Part shown: piece by piece, positions 47,401 to 55,960 of the stretch
Position numbering within the stretch: position 1 is the first letter of the stretch
Layout: every line of letters begins with the position of its first letter
Assembly: GCF_014961315.1 (NCBI RefSeq)
Contig: NZ_CP063141.1
Coordinates: 1,984,001-2,048,000 of the forward strand
Reading direction: 5' to 3'
Length of the DNA: 64,000 nucleotides
Origin: Thermoflavifilum sp.
Lineage (GTDB): Bacteria; Bacteroidota; Bacteroidia; Chitinophagales; Chitinophagaceae
Position numbers and translations under genes: made by a program
Notes under the pieces: model-generated
Told to the model about the DNA's origin: nothing
The model's database searches: none
Seen by the model: only the letters and a program-made list of their open reading frames with translations

Positions 47401-48103
47401 ACCTCAACTGCCCGATTGTCAACCATGGTCGTTAATCGAACAACTGGAAAAGGAAAAAGAGGTAATCGGCATTTATATTTCCGGTCATCCACTTGATCAT
47501 TATCGATTTGAGCTCACGCATTATCCCATCACTCCGATAGAAGAATTGAATCAGTTTATCCATCAACTCAACGAACAGCCCGGTGGCAATGGCAAGGAAA
47601 CCAATTTCAGGATAGCTGGCTTTATTGCTGAAGCAGCTCATCGCACCAGCAAAAAAGGAAATAAATTTGGTTCACTGGTCCTGGAAGATTATTCCGCAAA
47701 AACGGAAATTGTATTGTTGGGCGATGATTATGTGAAATTCAAAGCTTTTCTTGAACCGGGCCTCTGTGTGTACATCCAGGGAGTAGTGAAAACACGCTAT
47801 AATGGAAATTATGAGTTTTTTGTGCAACAGATCTGTTTGCTGGAAGAAATAAAACGTAAGCTTACCAAAAGTTTAACACTTTACCTTTCACCAGCCGAGA
47901 TTAATGAACAAATGATTACATTTTTCCACCGTCATGTACAGAGTTATCCTGGTAAGATTCCGTTGTTTATTCAAATTGAAGATAAGTTGCATACAGCTAA
48001 GGTTAAATTGCATGCCAACCAGCATATTGAGATGAATGATGAATTGATTCAATTCCTTGAACAGGCAAAAATTGACGCTCAGGTCACAATTCACAACGGT
48101 TAA
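44474..48103 (+). CDS. dnaE: DNA polymerase III subunit alpha
   Basis: 1209 aa. Replicative polymerase. The PHP domain is at the N-terminus (HLHVHTQYSLLDGAS, ALAITDHGNMFG). The catalytic palm has PDIDTDFDD with Asp425 and Asp427 as metal ligands (PDFDVDF in E. coli), preceded by GPGRGSAAGSVVAY. The ALYRPGPLEYIPDF motif and the tandem helix-hairpin-helix (GLAGIKGVGEAVVEAIL) follow, and an OB fold is near the C-terminus (FRIAGFIAEAAHRTSKKGNKF). Single DnaE1-type gene. trxA follows by 47 nt on the same strand. Confidence 0.97.
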   Translation: MPRFSHLHVHTQYSLLDGASAISQLYQKAIADQMPALAITDHGNMFGVFQFVAEAYQHKLHPDDPQDRRLKVKPIVGCEFYIVEDRFKRQFTREERDQRYHQVLLAKNEQGYRNLVKLCSLGYIEGLYGKYPRIDKSLIQQYHEGLIATTCCLAASVPRMILKKSEEEAEQEFRWWLDIFGTDYYIELQRHGIPEQDRVNAILLKWAKKYQVKTIATNDAHYVDQSDYNAHDILLCINTGEKKSTPAIKEFADDDIVVRNKRFAFYNDQFYLKTTEEMNRLFADVPEAIDNTNEIVDKVELLDLKRQILLPHFPLPSGFLTQDQYLRHLTYEGARKRYTQLTPEIEQRINFELETIEKMGFAGYFLIVADFIKAARDLGVFVGPGRGSAAGSVVAYCIGITNIDPIKYNLLFERFLNPDRKSMPDIDTDFDDEGRQKVIDYVVKKYGRNQVAQIITYGTMAARMSIKDVARVLDLPLPEANALVRMVPERPGISLKRLLQAPIEGPDGLIEKEGLRPQEVDAVKQLREIATGNDLRASVLKEAAILEGSIRNTGIHAAGIIIAPTDLTELIPVCTSKETDLLITQYEGSIIENAGVIKMDFLGLKTLSIIKQTLEMIKKNHHQEIDIDNIPLDDPQTYALYQKGETNGTFQFESPGMQKYLRELKPDKFDDLIAMNALYRPGPLEYIPDFIRRKLGLEPVTYDLPEMEEYLKETYGITVYQEQVMLLSQKLAGFSKGDADTLRKAMGKKQKAVLDKMKTKFIEGCQRNGHDLKICEKIWGDWEAFASYAFNKSHATCYAFVAFQTAYLKAHYPAEYMASVLNHASSIDKITFFMEECKRMGLRVLGPDINESDKGFAVNAKGEIRFGLAGIKGVGEAVVEAILQERQTHGAFRSVFDLVKRVGTRHVNRKALECLAMSGAFDCFQDMHRAQYFYKSDRDQTTGLEKIIKYASQHQATTIQQSASLFGEQIVDESPEPQLPDCQPWSLIEQLEKEKEVIGIYISGHPLDHYRFELTHYPITPIEELNQFIHQLNEQPGGNGKETNFRIAGFIAEAAHRTSKKGNKFGSLVLEDYSAKTEIVLLGDDYVKFKAFLEPGLCVYIQGVVKTRYNGNYEFFVQQICLLEEIKRKLTKSLTLYLSPAEINEQMITFFHRHVQSYPGKIPLFIQIEDKLHTAKVKLHANQHIEMNDELIQFLEQAKIDAQVTIHNG

Positions 48104-48150
48104 GTACGGGACAAATTCGTAAATTGCACTATCTTAAAAAAATATAAATT

Positions 48151-48468
48151 ATGGCTTTAGAACTCACAGATGCTAATTTTAAAGAAGAAGTGCTGCAATC
48201 AGATCAGCTGCATGTAATTGATTTCTGGGCAGAATGGTGTGGGCCCTGTCGGGCCATCAGCCCAATTATTGAAGAACTGGCCCGCGATTATGAAGGGAAA
48301 GTGAAAGTAGCAAAAGTGAATGTAGATCATAATCCCCAGCTTTCGATGGAATACAATATCACCAGTATCCCCGCTATTCTGTTCATCAAAAACGGTAAGG
48401 TGGTCGATCGCCAGATAGGCGCTGTGCCCAGGTCCGTGCTGGAAAAAAAGATCCAGGCACATTTGTGA
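48151..48468 (+). CDS. trxA: Thioredoxin
   Basis: 105 aa, classic TrxA length. Active site WCGPCR with the preceding DFWAEWCGPC, the buried Asp, and the cis-Pro TSIPAILFIKNG. It is the more canonical of the two thioredoxins here, so it is the better candidate for the general cytosolic thioredoxin (ribonucleotide reductase, MsrA). It follows dnaE by 47 nt and is ended by a bidirectional hairpin at 48493-48527 that lies in the coding end of the next, convergent gene. Confidence 0.95.
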   Translation: MALELTDANFKEEVLQSDQLHVIDFWAEWCGPCRAISPIIEELARDYEGKVKVAKVNVDHNPQLSMEYNITSIPAILFIKNGKVVDRQIGAVPRSVLEKKIQAHL

Positions 48469-48489
48469 ACGGTTCAAAACAGCTTGTAT

Positions 48490-49209
48490 TTAAAAGGCCA
48501 TTTCGTGTAAATGGCCTTTATTTTTTTGAAGTGGAAATGCCCATTGCACTTGCATCGGCTTTGTGTAAAAGGAACTTGCACCTGCAGCTTCCAGCATGCT
48601 GACGGCAGTCATGCGATACATCCGGGCATGATGAAAGGAGGAAACGCTCGATAGACCTGCGAGTCCACCCAGCAGTAAAAGCCCCGCGCCGATAGAAATA
48701 TTCAATACATTGCCGGGCTGGTTGAGTTGTTGAGAAAGAGCCGAAACTCCACCGCCTATGAGCAATGCAGCTATTCCTGACTTTGCATAGCCTATCCTCT
48801 GGCTTGTCATGGCCTTTTTCGTAAAATAATCAAAGGCTTGCTGAGCCTGCAAACGAGCCAGGCTATCCGTTGGTGCGAATCGAATTTTAGCCTGCCATTC
48901 CAGCTGGTTAGCTTCGATTTGTTCCCTGAAAGCCTTGTTGAAACTCCATACACTACCGCCGAGTGCGGCACCTGCAATAAGGGTGGGCGCTGCTGAGCTG
49001 GAATTTCCGGATTGCACGAAAGCCGGCCCCAATAAACTGGTGCCTATACCTAAATAGCCCAGCGCACGGAAACGTCGAGCCTGACGGTATTTCTGTTGTA
49101 TTTCATTTTGAAAATCAGCGGGCAAAGGTTTAAATAAGCTATCCACCTGCTGAGCATCAGCCTTGAAGATGCAAAACAGGATCGACAAGCTCATCCAGAT
49201 TTTGTCCAT
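48490..49209 (-). CDS. Exported unknown protein with hydrophobic repeats
   Basis: 239 aa from the ATG at 49209, which starts a signal peptide (MDKIWMSLSILFCIFKADA); an upstream in-frame ATG at 49287 would run into dcd. Two or three Gly/Ala-rich hydrophobic stretches (LGYLGIGTSLLGPAFV, APTLIAGAALGGSVW, ISIGAGLLLLGGLAGL) suggest membrane association. No family is recognised. The last eight or so residues (GHLHEMAF) are encoded by the trxA terminator hairpin, so the C-terminus is set by that structure. It follows dcd by 59 nt on the same strand. Confidence 0.7.
   Translation of the reverse strand: MDKIWMSLSILFCIFKADAQQVDSLFKPLPADFQNEIQQKYRQARRFRALGYLGIGTSLLGPAFVQSGNSSSAAPTLIAGAALGGSVWSFNKAFREQIEANQLEWQAKIRFAPTDSLARLQAQQAFDYFTKKAMTSQRIGYAKSGIAALLIGGGVSALSQQLNQPGNVLNISIGAGLLLLGGLAGLSSVSSFHHARMYRMTAVSMLEAAGASSFYTKPMQVQWAFPLQKNKGHLHEMAF
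48493..48527. terminator. Bidirectional intrinsic terminator after trxA
   Basis: AAAGGCCATTT, loop CGTGT, AAATGGCCTTT: eleven perfect pairs followed by T-rich ATTTTTTT on the plus strand. It lies inside the coding end of the convergent gene. Confidence 0.85.
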
Positions 49210-49268
49210 GCTTACAAAACTAATCGGAAAGCTGATAAAAGGCAAGCGGGTAACAGAAAGGAGCGTGT

Positions 49269-49811
49269 TTAAAATTTGTTTTTCCACATCATGCTTTCCA
49301 CAGGCTTATAGGAGCGTTGGTTGTATTTTGCATCCGGTTTGCGATCGTACGTGTTGATGACATCGCCGTCGACCGGAAAATAGATAAGCTGCCCGATGGG
49401 CATACCTGCATAAATCCGAACGGGCTGAACAACCGAAATCTCAAGCGTCCAGGTATTACAGAATCCCACATCGCCTTTGCCTGCCGTCGCGTGAATATGA
49501 ATGCCCAGTCGGCCGGTAGATGATTTACCTTCAAGAAAGGGAACAAAAGCATGTGTTTCCGTGTATTCCTGCGTTACACCCAGATACAGAATACCGGGTT
49601 TCAATACATAACCGTTTTCGGGAATTTCGATCTCTTCAATGAGATTATGTTTTCGTGCATCCAGTTCATAGTCGCGATACACGGCTAAATATTTGCCGAG
49701 ATGAACATCATAAGAATTGCTTCCCAGATATTCCCGGTTAAAAGGTTCGATGACGATATTGCCTTTTTCAATTTCTTCGAGGATACGTTTGTCGGAAAGG
49801 ATCATACGCAT
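49269..49811 (-). CDS. dcd: dCTP deaminase
   Basis: 180 aa (178 if the second ATG, MILSDKRI, is used). Converts dCTP to dUTP, feeding dUMP to ThyA. Motifs: ILSDKRILEEI, GSNSYDVHLG, the substrate loop GKSSTGRLGIHIHATAG, then GDVGFCNTWTLEI with the catalytic Glu, and IYAGMPIGQL. Length fits the mono-functional enzyme. It is divergent from the phosphopantetheinyl transferase gene, with a very short intergenic region of about 60 nt. Confidence 0.94.
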   Translation of the reverse strand: MRMILSDKRILEEIEKGNIVIEPFNREYLGSNSYDVHLGKYLAVYRDYELDARKHNLIEEIEIPENGYVLKPGILYLGVTQEYTETHAFVPFLEGKSSTGRLGIHIHATAGKGDVGFCNTWTLEISVVQPVRIYAGMPIGQLIYFPVDGDVINTYDRKPDAKYNQRSYKPVESMMWKNKF

Positions 49812-49873
49812 TTAGAATAAAGTTGCCCTGCAAGTGGCATGTCTCGCAAAAATATTATAATTGTATGATTGTT

Positions 49874-50491
49874 ATGCCTCTGATCGAAAACATTCAGCTG
49901 GATGTGCATACCCGACTGGGTATCTGGCATATCACTGAAAAAGAAGAATTTTTTTTACCACACGTTTCGTTGAGCCGGGATATCACCCATCCCTACAAAC
50001 GTCTTCAACATGTGGCAGGCCGTTATTTACTCACCCGGCTCTGCCCGTCGTTTCCGCTGGAGCAGATTGCTATTTTGCCTTCGCGCAAGCCGGTAGTGCC
50101 GGGCCAGCGTTATTTTTTTTCCATTGCCCATAGCAGGGATTATGTAGCAGCCATCATCAGCCATCTCCAGCCTGTGGGCGTGGATATCGAACATAAAAAT
50201 CCAGTAATTGAAAGAATAGCACACAAATTTCTTTCAGACGAAGAAATGCGCTGGATAGAAGAACGTCGGCGATTGCTGCAGCTTACGCTTTGCTGGGCTG
50301 CGAAGGAATCGGTTTACAAATGGTATGGCCTGGGAGGCATTGATTTCCGGCGCGACATCAGGTTGTTACCGTTTCGCGTAGGGCCGCCCGGGCGAATTGT
50401 CGCACATTTCCCGCGTATGCAGATGGAACTTGTGATCCATTATCAAATCCAGCGTTCGTATTGCGTGGCCTGGACCATGGCGCAAAAATAG
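49874..50491 (+). CDS. 4'-phosphopantetheinyl transferase (Sfp/AcpT type)
   Basis: 205 aa from the ATG at 49874 (MPLIENIQ), with another ATG three codons before. It transfers phosphopantetheine from CoA to acyl- or peptidyl-carrier proteins. Magnesium-binding motifs VGVDIEHK and WAAKESVYKWYG are both present, with FSIAHSRDYVAAI between them. It is a single-domain Sfp/HetI/AcpT-type enzyme, not the short AcpS. No polyketide or peptide synthase genes are near. The macro-domain gene follows after 21 nt. Confidence 0.87.
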   Translation: MPLIENIQLDVHTRLGIWHITEKEEFFLPHVSLSRDITHPYKRLQHVAGRYLLTRLCPSFPLEQIAILPSRKPVVPGQRYFFSIAHSRDYVAAIISHLQPVGVDIEHKNPVIERIAHKFLSDEEMRWIEERRRLLQLTLCWAAKESVYKWYGLGGIDFRRDIRLLPFRVGPPGRIVAHFPRMQMELVIHYQIQRSYCVAWTMAQK

Positions 50492-50512
50492 TGGGATAAA
50501 TTTTCGATATCT

Positions 50513-51034
50513 ATGGCCAACATACATGTTGTTCAGGGTGATATTACCCGTTTGCAGGTGGATGCCATTGTGAATGCAGCCAATAGCAGCCTGCTGGGCG
50601 GGGGTGGGGTAGATGGAGCTATTCACCGGGCTGCCGGACCGGAACTGCTGGAAGCCTGTAAAAAAATTGGCGGATGCCCGACGGGTGAAGCTCGCATTAC
50701 ACCCGGATTTCGATTACCTGCCCGATACGTGATTCACACGGTGGGGCCGGTCTGGCACGGCGGGAAGCATGGTGAAGCAACACTGCTGGCCTCATGTTAT
50801 CAGAACAGCTTGCAGCTGGCGGCGGATCATGGACTGCGGCAGATTGCCTTCCCAGCCATCAGCACCGGGGCTTATGGTTATCCATTTGATGAAGCCAGCA
50901 GAGTTGCCATCCGAACCGTACAAGCATGGTTGCAGGCACACGACAGGATTGAAGAAGTGTATTTCGTGCTTTTTTCACCGCATCAATATCAGCGTTTTCA
51001 GCAGTTGTTTCAAGAAGAAGCATCGGGTAATTGA
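50513..51034 (+). CDS. ymdB: Macro-domain protein (O-acetyl-ADP-ribose deacetylase type)
   Basis: 173 aa, one macro domain. The family hydrolyses O-acetyl-ADP-ribose and removes ADP-ribose from some proteins. Motifs: [37 protein letters not shown] (in parts: [16 protein letters not shown] and [11 protein letters not shown]), [17 protein letters not shown], and [13 protein letters not shown]. The catalytic Asn and Asp of the YmdB type are present. It follows the phosphopantetheinyl transferase gene on the same strand and overlaps truB tail to tail by 25 nt. Confidence 0.9.
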   Translation: MANIHVVQGDITRLQVDAIVNAANSSLLGGGGVDGAIHRAAGPELLEACKKIGGCPTGEARITPGFRLPARYVIHTVGPVWHGGKHGEATLLASCYQNSLQLAADHGLRQIAFPAISTGAYGYPFDEASRVAIRTVQAWLQAHDRIEEVYFVLFSPHQYQRFQQLFQEEASGN

Positions 51035-51714
51035 TTCAAGGCCTGTCGAATGTAATTTTCCCATTCGAAGATGGTGCGTGCCTGTTCTACCCGGTATGGA
51101 CCGATGGCGAGCCTGCGCAGCGCGAAGAGATAAGCTCCACAACCTAACTTTTTTCCAAAATCACGTGCCAGTGCACGAATGTAAGTACCACTGCTGCAGG
51201 TTATCTCTACGTGCACAAAGGGCAGGTGAACGGATACAATTTCAAAACGCAGGATTTGAATGGTACGGGGTTCTACATCCACCTCCACACCCCGACGGGC
51301 GTGGCGATAAAGCGGAACGCCGTGTTTCTTTATGGCTGCAAATTTCGGAGGAATCTGCTGCTGCATGCCTAAAAATTGTTTTGCCGTTTCCTGCAAAAGC
51401 GCTTCGTGAATAAATTCGTACGGGCGTTGTTGCACAGGCTCGGTTTCCAGATCATCGCTTGGAGAAGTAGCACCCAGACGGAAAACGGCCGCATATACCT
51501 TGGTAAGGCCCTGCAGGCGGGCAAGTTCACGTGTTTTCTTTCCGGTACAACATATCAACAAGCCGGTCGCCAGTGGATCAAGTGTACCGCTATGGCCCAC
51601 TTTGGTGCGGGTGAGTTTTTTTAATTTATTCACCACATCAAAAGAGGTCCATCCCAGAGGCTTATCCACAAGCAACAATGCGCCTTCTACAAAGGATTGT
51701 GATAGTTGTTCCAT
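51010..51714 (-). CDS. truB: tRNA pseudouridine-55 synthase
   Basis: 234 aa. Makes pseudouridine at position 55 in the T loop of tRNAs. Catalytic Asp46 is in [29 protein letters not shown] at the N-terminus and [21 protein letters not shown] strand ([18 protein letters not shown]) are present. The C-terminal PUA domain is short or absent, as in other Bacteroidota TruB. It overlaps the macro-domain gene by 25 nt on the opposite strand. TATTTTTG lies 14 nt before its ATG. Confidence 0.93.
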   Translation of the reverse strand: MEQLSQSFVEGALLLVDKPLGWTSFDVVNKLKKLTRTKVGHSGTLDPLATGLLICCTGKKTRELARLQGLTKVYAAVFRLGATSPSDDLETEPVQQRPYEFIHEALLQETAKQFLGMQQQIPPKFAAIKKHGVPLYRHARRGVEVDVEPRTIQILRFEIVSVHLPFVHVEITCSSGTYIRALARDFGKKLGCGAYLFALRRLAIGPYRVEQARTIFEWENYIRQALNQLPDASS

Positions 51715-51728
51715 CCGTTTGTTTTCGG

Positions 51729-51736
51729 CAAAAATA
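51729..51736 (-). promoter_or_regulatory. Candidate -7 element of truB promoter
   Basis: TATTTTTG followed by C on the minus strand, 14 nt before the truB ATG. Confidence 0.4.
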
Positions 51737-51913
51737 GACTATCGCTGCATCCATAGCTACTGGCTGGTTGATGAACCCGAGTATGTAGAGGGGCAAAAGT
51801 TTATTGAGCGCAATGGAAGCGATCGCTTATTATCCCTGAGGGCATTTGGAAGACACATCCTGGTTGGTCTTATCCATGCTTGAGCATAAACCCCATTCCG
51901 GATGAGATATACC

Positions 51914-52390
51914 TTAATCGTCAGACTCATACAGCCATGCAATTCCCTTCCGTTTTATTTTTCTGGCGACCACCTTATCAATGGGCAGGCTTACGCTATC
52001 CTCTGAAAATGCATTCCAGGGAATCCAGCGAGGCGCCGTTACATCATCGGCACCCTCGGGGATGGGGAAATCGAAAGGTTTTTCGATGGTTCGGGCTACG
52101 AATGGTGATTTTTCTTTCACCACGTAGTAAATCGAAAGAATTTGTGAATGATTGTCGAATGCGGATATCTGAAAAAAATCGGTGGTGTAGAGATGTTTTA
52201 CGATTTCAATTTCCTGTTGCAGTTCTTCCTGCCATTCGCGTCGGAGGCAGTCGAGCGTACCTTCTCCAAACTCCAGTCCGCCGCCCGGAAATTTCGTGAA
52301 GTACCGGCCGCGGATGAACTCATCACTCACCAGTACCTGTTGTTGCGCATTCACCAGCACACCGTAGATTCGCACATTTAGAAAGCTCAT
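51914..52390 (-). CDS. Nudix hydrolase
   Basis: 158 aa. The Nudix box is intact: GGLEFGEGTLDCLRREWQEEL fits GX5EX7REUXEEXGU (key residues Gly, Glu, Arg-Glu, Glu-Glu). Enzymes of this type cleave nucleoside diphosphates linked to another group; substrate not readable here. N-terminal strands (NVRIYGVLVNAQQQVLVSDEF) and a C-terminal specificity segment follow. It starts five nt after dapF ends, on the same strand, so the two are probably one transcript. About 200 nt without a gene separate it from truB. Confidence 0.9.
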   Translation of the reverse strand: MSFLNVRIYGVLVNAQQQVLVSDEFIRGRYFTKFPGGGLEFGEGTLDCLRREWQEELQQEIEIVKHLYTTDFFQISAFDNHSQILSIYYVVKEKSPFVARTIEKPFDFPIPEGADDVTAPRWIPWNAFSEDSVSLPIDKVVARKIKRKGIAWLYESDD

Positions 52391-52395
52391 GGCTA

Positions 52396-53214
52396 TCAGG
52401 ATTCAATGGTTTGCAGAAATTCTTGAAATGCCGTTGAAGACAGGTCAATCGTGCCTGTAAATACGGGATTTGCAGGGCCACAGAGCCAGATATCTGTAAA
52501 ATGTTGATCGTCAATTTTTTTAAAACGCACTTCCAGCCTACCGCCACGTGCCTGTACAGGAATGCGATAAGTACGGGCTTCGTGACCGGCGGCCAGCAGG
52601 GCTGCTGCCGTGATGCCGGTACCGCAGGCCAGGGTTTCATCTTCCACGCCTCGTTCGTAAGTCCGGATCAGCAGGGCATCCTGGCCGTATTCGATGAAGT
52701 TTACATTGATCCCTTCCTGTGCAAATCTTTCACTGTAGCGAATCTTACGCCCCTCGGCCTTTACGTCGATTTGGTCGAGATGATCGGCGTATTTTACCAG
52801 ATGAGGTGAGCCGGTGTTCAGGATGGCTGTGTCGTACGTGCGTTCGATATGATTTACGTCTTTCATATGCAATGCAATCCATCCGTTGTCCATACGATAT
52901 GCCTGATGAGGACCATCGATAGCGAGAAAATTGCAATGCTCTTGCCACAAAGAAAGTCGGGCTGCAAAATCGACCAGGCAGCGGCCGCCATTGCCGCACA
53001 TGGTGCTTTCCCGGCCATCAGCGTTGAAATATTGCATGGCAAAATCATAACCTTCAGCCGTAAGCAGCGAGATGAAACCATCGGCTCCTATCCCAAAATG
53101 CCGGTCGCACAGCCATCGGATCTGTTCGGTTTGAAGTTGAATTTCACCCCGACGATTGTCTATGAGAATAAAGTCGTTGCCGGCACCTTCGTATTTCCAG
53201 AATTGCAATTGCAT
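52396..53214 (-). CDS. dapF: Diaminopimelate epimerase
   Basis: 272 aa from the ATG at 53214 (MQLQFWKYEGAGND), since the family's conserved FxKYxGxGND begins the protein; an upstream frame adds 27 residues across the -7 element. It interconverts LL- and meso-diaminopimelate for lysine and peptidoglycan. The two catalytic cysteines are Cys73 (MCGNGGRC) and Cys197 (LACGTGITA). It precedes a Nudix gene by five nt. TAAATTTG lies six nt upstream, which suggests a leaderless or near-leaderless message. Confidence 0.95.
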   Translation of the reverse strand: MQLQFWKYEGAGNDFILIDNRRGEIQLQTEQIRWLCDRHFGIGADGFISLLTAEGYDFAMQYFNADGRESTMCGNGGRCLVDFAARLSLWQEHCNFLAIDGPHQAYRMDNGWIALHMKDVNHIERTYDTAILNTGSPHLVKYADHLDQIDVKAEGRKIRYSERFAQEGINVNFIEYGQDALLIRTYERGVEDETLACGTGITAAALLAAGHEARTYRIPVQARGGRLEVRFKKIDDQHFTDIWLCGPANPVFTGTIDLSSTAFQEFLQTIES

Positions 53215-53220
53215 AACATA

Positions 53221-53228
53221 CAAATTTA
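53221..53228 (-). promoter_or_regulatory. Candidate -7 element of dapF, near-leaderless
   Basis: TAAATTTG on the minus strand, six nt before the dapF ATG at 53214. Confidence 0.4.
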
Positions 53229-53278
53229 GCTTGCTTTTCATGGATCGTAAAACCCCAAGCATATCTGCCGGCCAATGA

Positions 53279-54169
53279 TTATGGCTGCAGGCCAAGCCAG
53301 CAATCCAGGAATCGGGTAATCATTTGTTCGATGGCTTGTTGGGGGTTATGGCTGAAGCTTCTCGATGCGCGATTGGCCACAATGGTGCTGATTGACAGGC
53401 ATTGATGCCCCAACATGCGCCCCAGTCCATACAGCGCGGAGGTTTCCATTTCGAAATTGGTGATGCGATGTTGTTGAAAACGAAAGCTTGTGAGTTGATC
53501 AACCAGCCGGGGATAGGCCAGCGTTGCCCTCACCTGTCTGCCCTGTGGACCATAGAATCCAGGACAACTTGCAGTAATGCCCTGGTAAGGCGACAGCGCA
53601 TGAGGCGTTGACGTAAAGTTTCTCAACAGTTGGGTGTCGGCGGCTATCAGATAAGGTTTTATGGGTCCGTGTTCCCAGCCCACATGAGCTATAAACGCCC
53701 GGGTGAGTTCCTGTTCAGCATCAGAAAATGAGCAGGCATAATAATGCATCAGGTTGTCGAGTCCCAGTCCGTGTGTGGAAATCACCAGCGCGTCGGTAGG
53801 AATATCGGCCTGTAATCCGCCACAGGTACCCAGTCTGAAAAGCTGAAGTGTGGTATGCAAGGGTTTTTCTATTCGTTTCTCCAGATCAAGATTTACCAGC
53901 GCATCCAGTTCGGTCAGCACAATGTCAATATTATCCGTACCGATGCCCGATGAAATCACGGTCAAACGCTTGTTTCCAATGGTGCCCGTGTGTGTCACAA
54001 ATTCGCGATGGCTGCGCTGAAACTCGATCCGGTCAAAATGCCGGGAGACTACAGGCACGCGTCCGGGATCGCCTACCGTGATGATGGTATGGGCAATCTC
54101 TTCAGGCCGAAGGTCCAGATGATATACTGCTCCTCGATCATTTAAGATTAATTCAGATGATGCGATCAT
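53279..54169 (-). CDS. udp: Nucleoside phosphorylase, uridine phosphorylase-like
   Basis: 296 aa. PNP/UDP phosphorylase family 1: phosphorolysis of nucleosides to base and ribose-1-phosphate for salvage. Phosphate-binding GDPGRVPVVSRHFD and the VISSGIGTDNIDIVLTELDAL segment are present, together with the nucleoside-pocket motif FEMETSALYGLGRMLG that carries the ribose-contacting Met-Glu. The pattern is closer to uridine phosphorylase than to DeoD. Length slightly exceeds E. coli Udp (253). TATATTTG is 20 nt before the ATG. Monocistronic by spacing. Confidence 0.86.
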   Translation of the reverse strand: MIASSELILNDRGAVYHLDLRPEEIAHTIITVGDPGRVPVVSRHFDRIEFQRSHREFVTHTGTIGNKRLTVISSGIGTDNIDIVLTELDALVNLDLEKRIEKPLHTTLQLFRLGTCGGLQADIPTDALVISTHGLGLDNLMHYYACSFSDAEQELTRAFIAHVGWEHGPIKPYLIAADTQLLRNFTSTPHALSPYQGITASCPGFYGPQGRQVRATLAYPRLVDQLTSFRFQQHRITNFEMETSALYGLGRMLGHQCLSISTIVANRASRSFSHNPQQAIEQMITRFLDCWLGLQP

Positions 54170-54189
54170 AGTTTGAATGGAATAAAAAA

Positions 54190-54197
54190 CAAATATA
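54190..54197 (-). promoter_or_regulatory. Candidate -7 element of nucleoside phosphorylase gene
   Basis: TATATTTG on the minus strand, 20 nt before the ATG at 54169. Confidence 0.45.
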
Positions 54198-54251
54198 AAG
54201 GTTTATCGAAATCAGTTTTTTATATACTCTTGTTAAAACGCTATGGATGCA

Positions 54252-54282
54252 TTGCAGAGAAATGGATTTCTGCTTATCTTTG
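54252..54282 (+). promoter_or_regulatory. Promoter-like -33/-7 pair upstream of TPR gene
   Basis: TTG (54252-54254), 20 nt, TATCTTTG (54275-54282) followed by C. Full spacing fits the Bacteroidota consensus. The leader to the TPR gene's ATG would be about 170 nt, longer than usual. Confidence 0.5.
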
Positions 54283-54458
54283 CGGTGAAATACATGATTG
54301 TATCTACCACGCCAGTTTTTGTACAGCATGCATATTCAGCATTTTTGCTGAAGTTCTGCAATGTTCATTCGCGGTTTCCTGTAACATGGTTTAGGATAAG
54401 AAAAAATTTTGATGGCTGGATTGACAATTCAGCCGAAGATGTATATATTTACTGAACG

Positions 54459-55886
54459 ATGATGACACCTAAAGACGATTTTTTTGGAGAATCAGATGAA
54501 TTAAAAGAAATTCTTCATCAATTTGAAAGATTGAGAAAAGGTCAATCGCATGCATTTTTAGATGAAGAAGATTTCGAGCAGATTATTGATTATTTTGATG
54601 ATCGAGACCAGCTCAAACAAGCCATTCAGGCGGCTGATTTAGGCATAGAACGTTTCCCTTATTCTTCAACCTTGATGTTGAAGAAAGCTGATTTACTTAT
54701 TGCCACAAAGCATTACCGGCAGGCATTGCAGGTATTGGAACAGGCTGAAATTTACGATCAAAGTCAGCTTCATTTATATTTGTTGAAGACGGAAGCCTAT
54801 CTTGCACTTGGAGAATATGACAAGGCTGTAGCCATGCTGGAAAGCCGCATTGAACATTTTGATGGTGAGGAGCAAATTGAATTGTTACTGGAATTAGCGG
54901 ATGTGTATGACGATTGGGATCAGTTTAATGAAGTGTTTGAATGCCTGGTTAGAATTTTGAAACTCGATCCCAATCATGAAGAAGCGCTGCATAAAATTTG
55001 TTTCTGGACGGAATTCAGTGGTCGATATGAAGAGAGTATCAAACTACATCAGTGGATCATTGACGAGAATCCATATAATGAGCTGGCCTGGTTTAATTTA
55101 GGCGTTGCCTATCAGGGATTGAAGCTGTATGAGAAAGCCATTGATGCGTATGCTTATGCATTAGCCATAGATGAAAAATTTGATTATGCCTATCGCAATA
55201 TGGCCGATGCTTATATGAAGTTGAGAAGGTACGATGCGGCCATTGAAGTACTTGAGCAACAGTTGCAGGTATCGAATCCAGAAGACGTGATTTATGAAGC
55301 CATCGGCCTGTGTTACGAGAAGCAGAAAAAATACGCTCAGGCCCGGCATTATTATCGCAAAGCCTATCGGTTAAGTCCTCATGATGAAAAACTGCAGTTG
55401 CGGATTGGCCTGACCTACATGTACGAACGGAACTGGATGCATGCAGCAGATGCCCTCCAGGTAGCTATTGTTTTAAATCCGCATGCAGTGAAATGCTGGG
55501 AGGCATTAGGGGAGTGTATGTTGCAGCTGCATAATGAAGAAGAAGCTATTCGTTGCTTCATGAAAGCCACTGAGCTGAGGCCTTCAAGCGTGCAGGCCTG
55601 GCAGCTCCTCATCCGCGCCCTTTATCTGGCCGGTGCATACGAAGAAGCTTATCGTCAATCATATGTAGCCGAGTCCCATACCGGAACCAAGGCTATTTAT
55701 CATTATTATCGTACGGCCATACTTGTGGCTATGGGCAAAAACAAAGAGGCGCTGATTCAGCTGGAAGCCGCTCTCCAGCTTGCTCCCAGGCAGGTGAAAA
55801 AGCTCATCGACCTCTGTCCGTCCATTCTGCAACGCCCGGCTGTAAATGACCTCATCAGCCGCTACCGGAAAAAGAAAGGAGCCTGA
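54459..55886 (+). CDS. Tetratricopeptide repeat protein
   Basis: 475 aa, cytosolic (no signal peptide). An acidic N-terminus (FFGESDELKEIL, DEEDFEQIIDYFDD) leads into about ten TPR units, for example ELAWFNLGVAYQGLKLYEKAIDAYAYAL and CWEALGECMLQLHNEEEAIRCFMKA (each with the W/LG/Y/A/P repeat positions). The last repeats end with a short basic tail. TPR solenoids are scaffolds; no catalytic domain is seen. Standing alone 74 nt before comA, it may or may not be in the same transcript. The start may be either of two tandem ATGs. Confidence 0.85.
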   Translation: MMTPKDDFFGESDELKEILHQFERLRKGQSHAFLDEEDFEQIIDYFDDRDQLKQAIQAADLGIERFPYSSTLMLKKADLLIATKHYRQALQVLEQAEIYDQSQLHLYLLKTEAYLALGEYDKAVAMLESRIEHFDGEEQIELLLELADVYDDWDQFNEVFECLVRILKLDPNHEEALHKICFWTEFSGRYEESIKLHQWIIDENPYNELAWFNLGVAYQGLKLYEKAIDAYAYALAIDEKFDYAYRNMADAYMKLRRYDAAIEVLEQQLQVSNPEDVIYEAIGLCYEKQKKYAQARHYYRKAYRLSPHDEKLQLRIGLTYMYERNWMHAADALQVAIVLNPHAVKCWEALGECMLQLHNEEEAIRCFMKATELRPSSVQAWQLLIRALYLAGAYEEAYRQSYVAESHTGTKAIYHYYRTAILVAMGKNKEALIQLEAALQLAPRQVKKLIDLCPSILQRPAVNDLISRYRKKKGA

Positions 55887-55924
55887 ACAATTCCCTTCGT
55901 GGTAAATCTTTTGCAACAGCTTGC

Positions 55925-55932
55925 TATCTTTG
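55925..55932 (+). promoter_or_regulatory. Candidate -7 element of comA-aroE promoter
   Basis: TATCTTTG followed by C, ending 28 nt before the comA ATG. A TTTTG is 11 nt upstream of it instead of 20. Confidence 0.45.
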
Positions 55933-55960
55933 CGATAACAGCATTTAAACCTGACAATGT

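Noticed and set aside
54243..54455. 70-codon open frame in the leader of the TPR gene
   Set aside because: No family features, starts within the promoter-like region and its codons look unselected.
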